A DNA stretch of 9,208 bases, from contig JAUVRU010000045.1 in assembly GCA_030597485.1 (NCBI GenBank), positions 1 through 9,208 on the forward strand, written 5' to 3'. Numbering within the stretch: position 1 is the first letter of the stretch; each line of letters begins with the position of its first letter. This document shows positions 5,492-9,208 of this stretch, piece after piece. The DNA is from Anaerolineae bacterium. Its GTDB lineage: Bacteria > Chloroflexota > Anaerolineae > 4572-78 > NAK82. The notes below the pieces were generated by a model that was given only the letters and a program-made list of their open reading frames with translations, made no database searches and was not told where the DNA came from. Both the position numbers and the translations under genes were made by a program.

Positions 5492-7314
5492 GTCACACCA
5501 CTAAGGCCGTACGCCCGTTCCTCGCGCGCGTGCCCAGACTGCAGACTGGCGCAGCGCTGGTCTATTTGACGATCAGCGTGGTTGTGACGCTGTTCCTGAC
5601 TGTCGTCCTCTATCAGATCGTCTTCCTGGACCGGATCTTTCTGGGCGTGCGCGCGATGGACGTCGACCTGGGCGGCTTGACCCGTGCACAGGCAAACGCG
5701 GTCATTGCTGGTCAAGCCAACAGTTATCTCAGCTTTCCCATTACCCTCCAGTATGGGGACAGACATTGGACTCTCACCGCCCGTCAGGCTGGTGCCACGT
5801 TGGACACCGCACAAATGGCAGATCAAGCCTATGCCATTGGACGCGACAGCAGCCTTCTCACGAATCTAAGGCAACAGTGGCGGGCCCTGCGACATGGCAT
5901 CCGGATCGGACCAACCTCTCGGTACGACTCAGGGCCGGCAAACTCGAGGCTATCTGAGATCGCCCAGTCGGTGGGCCGCCCCGCCCGCGATGCCCGGCTG
6001 ATCATCCACCACGACTTGACCGTGAAAGCCGTACCTGCCCAGGTCGGGCTGGCCGTGGACGTGGACGCCACCCGGCAGGCAATGCACCGACTGGCACTGA
6101 CAGGGAATCCAGATCCAATTGAGCTGGTGGTACGCGAAACGCCCCCTTCGGTCACCGAGGTGGAGGACGCGCGACATCTAGCCGAGACACTCCTGAGCGA
6201 TTCCCTGACGCTGACATATGATGCTGCTGATCAGGCTGGCGAATGGGTGTTGACCCCCAGCCAATTGGCTGACATGATCGCCATCACAGAGGAACTCGAC
6301 GCTGACGGTGTGGGGAGAGTAAGGTTGAGATTCGACGCTGACAGAACGTCGGCGTATTTGAGTGACATAGCGGCCCAGATCGAGCGGCTCCCTGTTGACG
6401 CACGTTTCGAGGTGAACCCGGATAGCGGCGAGGTGACTGTCCTGCAGCCAAGCCGGATGGGACTTAGGCTGGACGTTCACGCGGCACTGGCCGCTGCGTC
6501 GGAGCTGCTTGCCAACCCAACCCATCACGCGCAACTTCCGGTGGTCGTGATTCCTCCCGCCGTACCTATGGACGCGGTGCATACCATGGATTTCACGAAC
6601 GTCATCACTGAGGCCACTACTTACTTCAAAGGTTCCCCTGAAGCCCGGGTCCACAATATCCAGGCGGCAGCCATCAAGTTCCACGGCATCGTAGTTCCGC
6701 CCGGGGATGTCTTTTCCTTCAACGAGTATCTGGGTCCGGTTACCGCTGAGAACGGCTTTGAGGACTCGTTGATCATTTGGGGTGACCGGACTGCAGTGGG
6801 GATCGGAGGCGGCGTGTGTCAGGTCTCCACCACCGCCTTTCGTACCGCTTTCTTTGCCGGCTACCAGATCGTGGAACGCTGGGCACACGGCTACCGAGTC
6901 GGTTGGTACGAAACCGACGTAGGCCCTGGCCTTGATGCCACCATCTATGCGCCCAATGTTGATTTCAGGTTTCGCAACGACACCGATCATTACCTGCTGA
7001 TCCAGACCGACACCGACCCTGAAGCCGCCACGATCACCTTTAGTTTTCACGGGGCACCCGTGAATCGGACGGTCACGACGGAGGGCCCAATTGAAGAGAA
7101 TGTGGTATCGCCCCAACCACCACGATATGAGGATGACCCCACCTTGCCTGAGGGCACGACAGAACAAGTCGAATGGGAAAAGGACGGCGTTGACGTCACG
7201 ATTCGTCGCACCGTGACGGAAGATGGAGTCGTGGTTCATGACGACACCGCCGTCAGCAGATATCAACCATGGCGAGCTGTGTATCTGACAGGAACCGCCG
7301 AGGGCCAAGAATGA
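5488..7314 (+). CDS. VanW-family membrane-anchored cell-envelope protein with YoaR-like repeats and G5-like C-terminus
   Basis: I start at ATG 5488 (608 aa). The 44 in-frame residues upstream look non-coding, and this start puts a short basic N-terminus before a single transmembrane helix (about 21-47). The rest should lie outside the membrane. Residues about 55-345 contain two YoaR-type putative peptidoglycan-binding modules (first opening with MDVDLGGLTRAQAN at 57-70). The VanW domain follows at about 377-507, with GDVFSFNEYLGP (406-417) and the signature GGGVCQVSTT (440-449). A Pro/Glu-rich linker leads to a G5-like domain (about 525-602). VanW is named for an accessory gene of vanB vancomycin-resistance clusters, but most homologues lie outside resistance loci and the biochemical role is unknown. 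No ribosome binding site precedes the start, and holB follows after 28 nt. Confidence 0.85.
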   Translation: MSHTTKAVRPFLARVPRLQTGAALVYLTISVVVTLFLTVVLYQIVFLDRIFLGVRAMDVDLGGLTRAQANAVIAGQANSYLSFPITLQYGDRHWTLTARQAGATLDTAQMADQAYAIGRDSSLLTNLRQQWRALRHGIRIGPTSRYDSGPANSRLSEIAQSVGRPARDARLIIHHDLTVKAVPAQVGLAVDVDATRQAMHRLALTGNPDPIELVVRETPPSVTEVEDARHLAETLLSDSLTLTYDAADQAGEWVLTPSQLADMIAITEELDADGVGRVRLRFDADRTSAYLSDIAAQIERLPVDARFEVNPDSGEVTVLQPSRMGLRLDVHAALAAASELLANPTHHAQLPVVVIPPAVPMDAVHTMDFTNVITEATTYFKGSPEARVHNIQAAAIKFHGIVVPPGDVFSFNEYLGPVTAENGFEDSLIIWGDRTAVGIGGGVCQVSTTAFRTAFFAGYQIVERWAHGYRVGWYETDVGPGLDATIYAPNVDFRFRNDTDHYLLIQTDTDPEAATITFSFHGAPVNRTVTTEGPIEENVVSPQPPRYEDDPTLPEGTTEQVEWEKDGVDVTIRRTVTEDGVVVHDDTAVSRYQPWRAVYLTGTAEGQE

Positions 7315-7334
7315 CCGCCTGCCGTGACAGGAAC

Positions 7335-7338
7335 GAGG
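7335..7338 (+). promoter_or_regulatory. Ribosome binding site of holB
   Basis: GAGG lies 4 nt before ATG 7343 and 7 nt before the next codon, ATG 7346. The spacing favours 7346, shortening the protein by one residue. Sequence alone does not settle it. Confidence 0.5.
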
Positions 7339-7342
7339 CTAA

Positions 7343-8365
7343 ATGATGGACGTATTCGAGCAGGAAAGACACGCCACGCCCCCCCTGGTTGGCCACGAAT
7401 GGGCCAAGAAGCGCCTCTTGAGCGGCCTGGCATCTGGTCGCGTCTCTCACGCCACGCTGATCGTCGGTCCACCTAACATCGGCAAGGCTACTCTGGCCCG
7501 GTTCTTCGCTCAGGCGCTCACCTGCGGCGAGACACCGGTGCCGTGCGGCGTTTGCCGCTCGTGTCGAAGAATCATCAGCGGCAATCATCCAGACGTCCGT
7601 GTATTGGACGCCCCTGACGAAACCCTCAAGATTGACCAAGTACGAGACCTGCTGCGCGAATTGTCGCTGTCCCCCCATGAAGGTACATGGCGCGTCGTAG
7701 TTCTTTGCGATTTCGAAAGGGCACGCACCGAAGCAGCCAACGCCCTGCTGAAGACCCTGGAGGCACCACCGGCACACGTGGTGTTGATATTGACTGCCAC
7801 AGAGGCTGACATCCTCCTGCCCACGCTCGTATCGCGCTGCCAGGTACTTTCGTTACGGCCTCTGGCTGTGACGGAGGTCCAGCAGGCCCTGATCTCTCAC
7901 TGGGGCGCAGACGAAATGCAGGCCAATTTGCTAGCCCACGTGTCAAGCGGCCGCCTCGGATGGGCGGTGCGCGCCTTGCAAGACAAGGCTGTGTTGGCCT
8001 GCCGGGACGAATGCCTCGACGCTCTGACCGCGCTCTCGGGCAAGGGCAGGGTAGATCGTTTGGCGTATGCCTCCAATCTGAGCCGCAATCCGAAGCTGGC
8101 CCGCGAAACGCTGGACTTCTGGATGAGCTGGTGGCACGACGTGCTGCTGCTGACAGCTGACGCACAGGTTGTGCTGACGAACATCGACAGAATGGACTCC
8201 TTGCGTCAACACACCAATCAGGTTACACTACACGAATCACAACGCGTGGTGGCCCAATTGCGACATATCATCAGCAGCCTGGACCAAAACGTGAATCTGC
8301 GTCTGGCGATGGAAGTGCTGCTGCTCAGTCTGCCGCGCACAGGCATAGTAAGTCAGGCATCCTGA
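7343..8365 (+). CDS. holB: DNA polymerase III delta' subunit
   Basis: Delta' is part of the clamp loader that opens the beta sliding clamp and places it on primed DNA. The 340-aa AAA+ protein shows a Walker A-like loop GPPNIGKA (42-49), a four-cysteine zinc module (Cys61, Cys68, Cys71, Cys74), the segment NALLKTLEAPP (133-143) typical of delta'/DnaX proteins, and the SRC motif (164-166). The C-terminal collar region is helical and lacks the extra domains of gamma/tau, so DnaX is unlikely. Walker A ends in Ala49 instead of Ser/Thr, which fits a subunit not needed for ATP hydrolysis. Gene order holB-ricT is shared with Bacillus holB-yaaT; tmk, often upstream, is replaced here by a VanW-family gene. 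Two adjacent ATG codons make the start ambiguous by one residue. Confidence 0.93.
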   Translation: MMDVFEQERHATPPLVGHEWAKKRLLSGLASGRVSHATLIVGPPNIGKATLARFFAQALTCGETPVPCGVCRSCRRIISGNHPDVRVLDAPDETLKIDQVRDLLRELSLSPHEGTWRVVVLCDFERARTEAANALLKTLEAPPAHVVLILTATEADILLPTLVSRCQVLSLRPLAVTEVQQALISHWGADEMQANLLAHVSSGRLGWAVRALQDKAVLACRDECLDALTALSGKGRVDRLAYASNLSRNPKLARETLDFWMSWWHDVLLLTADAQVVLTNIDRMDSLRQHTNQVTLHESQRVVAQLRHIISSLDQNVNLRLAMEVLLLSLPRTGIVSQAS

Positions 8366-8401
8366 ATACGGTGATCCACCAGAAAGATAAGTGAACCCCA
8401 A

Positions 8402-9208
8402 ATGCCAGAAGTCGTGGGAATTCGGTTCAAGCCATTTGCAAAGATGTACTACTTCAGCCCGGGCAAGGTACGAGATCTGGCCTCCCATGATGCAGTGATC
8501 GTGGAGACATCCGTGGGGGAGGAGTTGGCGTGGGTTGTCACGCCACTGAGGACAGTCAGTGAGGATAGAGTCAGGGGAAAGCTGAAAGCGGTTTTGCGAC
8601 GCGCCAATCCAGTCGATCTGGCCACGATGGAGGAATACAGGCAACGAGAGGAGATGGCGCTGACCCGAGGTCGGGAAAAGGCGGCGGAGTTGGATCTCCC
8701 GATGAAGATAATCAAGGCAGAGTACAGCTTCAATGGCCAGCGACTCCTCTTTTTCTTTTTCGCTGAGGAGCGAGTGGACTTCCGGGAACTGGTGCGGGCA
8801 CTGGCACGTTCCTTCAGGACGCGCATTGAGATGAAGCAGATCGGTCCTAGGGATGAAGCCAAACTCATCGGCGGCAATGGCCCTTGCGGAAGGGCCTTGT
8901 GCTGCACCTCCTGGTTGACAGAATTTCATCCTGTGTCAATCAGGATGGCCAAGCAACAGGACCTGCCACTGACACCAGCGGAGATCTCGGGCCTATGCGG
9001 GCGTCTGTTGTGCTGCCTGGCCTACGAAAACGATCAGTACGTTGTGGTGAAGAACGCACTACCCAAAGTCGGCACTCAGGTGACCACATCGCAGGGAAAA
9101 GGAACCGTTGTCGGCCTGAACGTACTGACTGAATCGGTAACGGTCAAACTGCAAGACGATCTGACAGTCGAGATGAAGGCCGGTGAAGCAACACCCCTGC
9201 CCGGGGAA
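8402..9208 (+). CDS. ricT: PSP1-domain iron-sulfur protein RicT (YaaT), 3' end cut by the window edge
   Basis: The frame opens at ATG 8402 and runs 269 codons to the window end without a stop. The Bacillus protein is about 275 aa, so it is nearly complete. The PSP1 core carries two cysteine clusters, PCGRALCC (161-168: Cys162, 167, 168) and CGRLLCC (199-205: Cys199, 204, 205). These match the family's conserved cysteines, which in Bacillus Ric proteins bind 4Fe-4S clusters. Other family marks are FHPVSIRMAKQQ (175-186) and a C-terminal KVGTQVTT ... GKGTVVG stretch. In Bacillus, RicT with RicA and RicF tunes RNase Y mRNA processing; that role here is inferred. It lies 36 nt after holB with no terminator and only a weak ribosome binding site. 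An 18-nt pyrimidine run (8744-8761) encodes LLFFFF. Confidence 0.93.
   Translation, partial: MPEVVGIRFKPFAKMYYFSPGKVRDLASHDAVIVETSVGEELAWVVTPLRTVSEDRVRGKLKAVLRRANPVDLATMEEYRQREEMALTRGREKAAELDLPMKIIKAEYSFNGQRLLFFFFAEERVDFRELVRALARSFRTRIEMKQIGPRDEAKLIGGNGPCGRALCCTSWLTEFHPVSIRMAKQQDLPLTPAEISGLCGRLLCCLAYENDQYVVVKNALPKVGTQVTTSQGKGTVVGLNVLTESVTVKLQDDLTVEMKAGEATPLPGE

Noticed and set aside
6178..7308. Long open frame (376 codons) on the minus strand opposite the VanW-family gene
   Set aside because: It lies wholly antisense to a gene with clear domain motifs and gives no recognisable protein; such shadows are common in GC-rich sequence.
5488..7314. Vancomycin resistance cassette
   Set aside because: Only a VanW-domain protein is present. 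There is no vanH, vanA/B ligase, vanX or vanRS, and the neighbours are housekeeping genes.

Overview
The window looks like chromosomal core sequence from a GC-rich, free-living bacterium. I think a Chloroflexota lineage (Anaerolineae-like) is most likely. That rests on the Chloroflexi-like EF-Tu switch/G3 region ([12 protein letters not shown] ... [12 protein letters not shown]) and on the mix of Firmicutes-style neighbourhoods (yacL-cysS-rlmB and holB-ricT) with a VanW/G5 surface protein. It is inference from recalled family patterns, not from a search. I see no insertion sequence, CRISPR array, phage gene or recombinase.

Left half, minus strand (read right to left): a membrane-anchored PIN-TRAM nuclease (YacL type), cysS (cysteinyl-tRNA synthetase) and rlmB (23S rRNA 2'-O-methyltransferase) form one tight operon with a 17-nt gap and then a 4-nt overlap. 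Directly after the rlmB stop lies a near-consensus sigma-70 promoter (TTGACA, 17 nt, TATACT) with a GC-rich discriminator. It should drive a stable-RNA/translation transcript: tRNA-Tyr(GTA), tRNA-Thr(GGT), then tuf (EF-Tu), whose last ~10-13 codons fall off the left edge. Each spacer of this transcript carries a stem-loop. The order resembles the tRNA-tufB operon of E. coli without its glycine tRNA. The tuf gene is built largely from purine-ending codons (ATA for Ile, GGG for Gly), unlike its neighbours.

Centre (4809-5487, 679 bp): no convincing gene. It holds two well-formed divergent promoters, back to back, with small inverted repeats between them. The leftward promoter gives the PIN-cysS-rlmB operon a ~417-nt leader. 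The rightward promoter gives a ~140-nt structured leader containing a 29-codon upstream ORF whose stop overlaps the next gene's start (ATGA).

Right half, plus strand: a single-pass membrane VanW-family protein with YoaR-like peptidoglycan-binding-type repeats and a G5-like C-terminus, then holB (DNA polymerase III delta') and ricT (PSP1-domain iron-sulfur protein, open at the right edge). Spacings are short (28 and 36 nt) and no terminator is visible, so this is probably one operon linking cell envelope, replication clamp loading and RNA processing.

Overall this is mainly ordinary housekeeping sequence. I did not find a new defence or mobile system. The points most worth a second look are the tuf codon usage, the processed-looking tRNA-tuf transcript, and the divergent control region with its two coupled leader ORFs.
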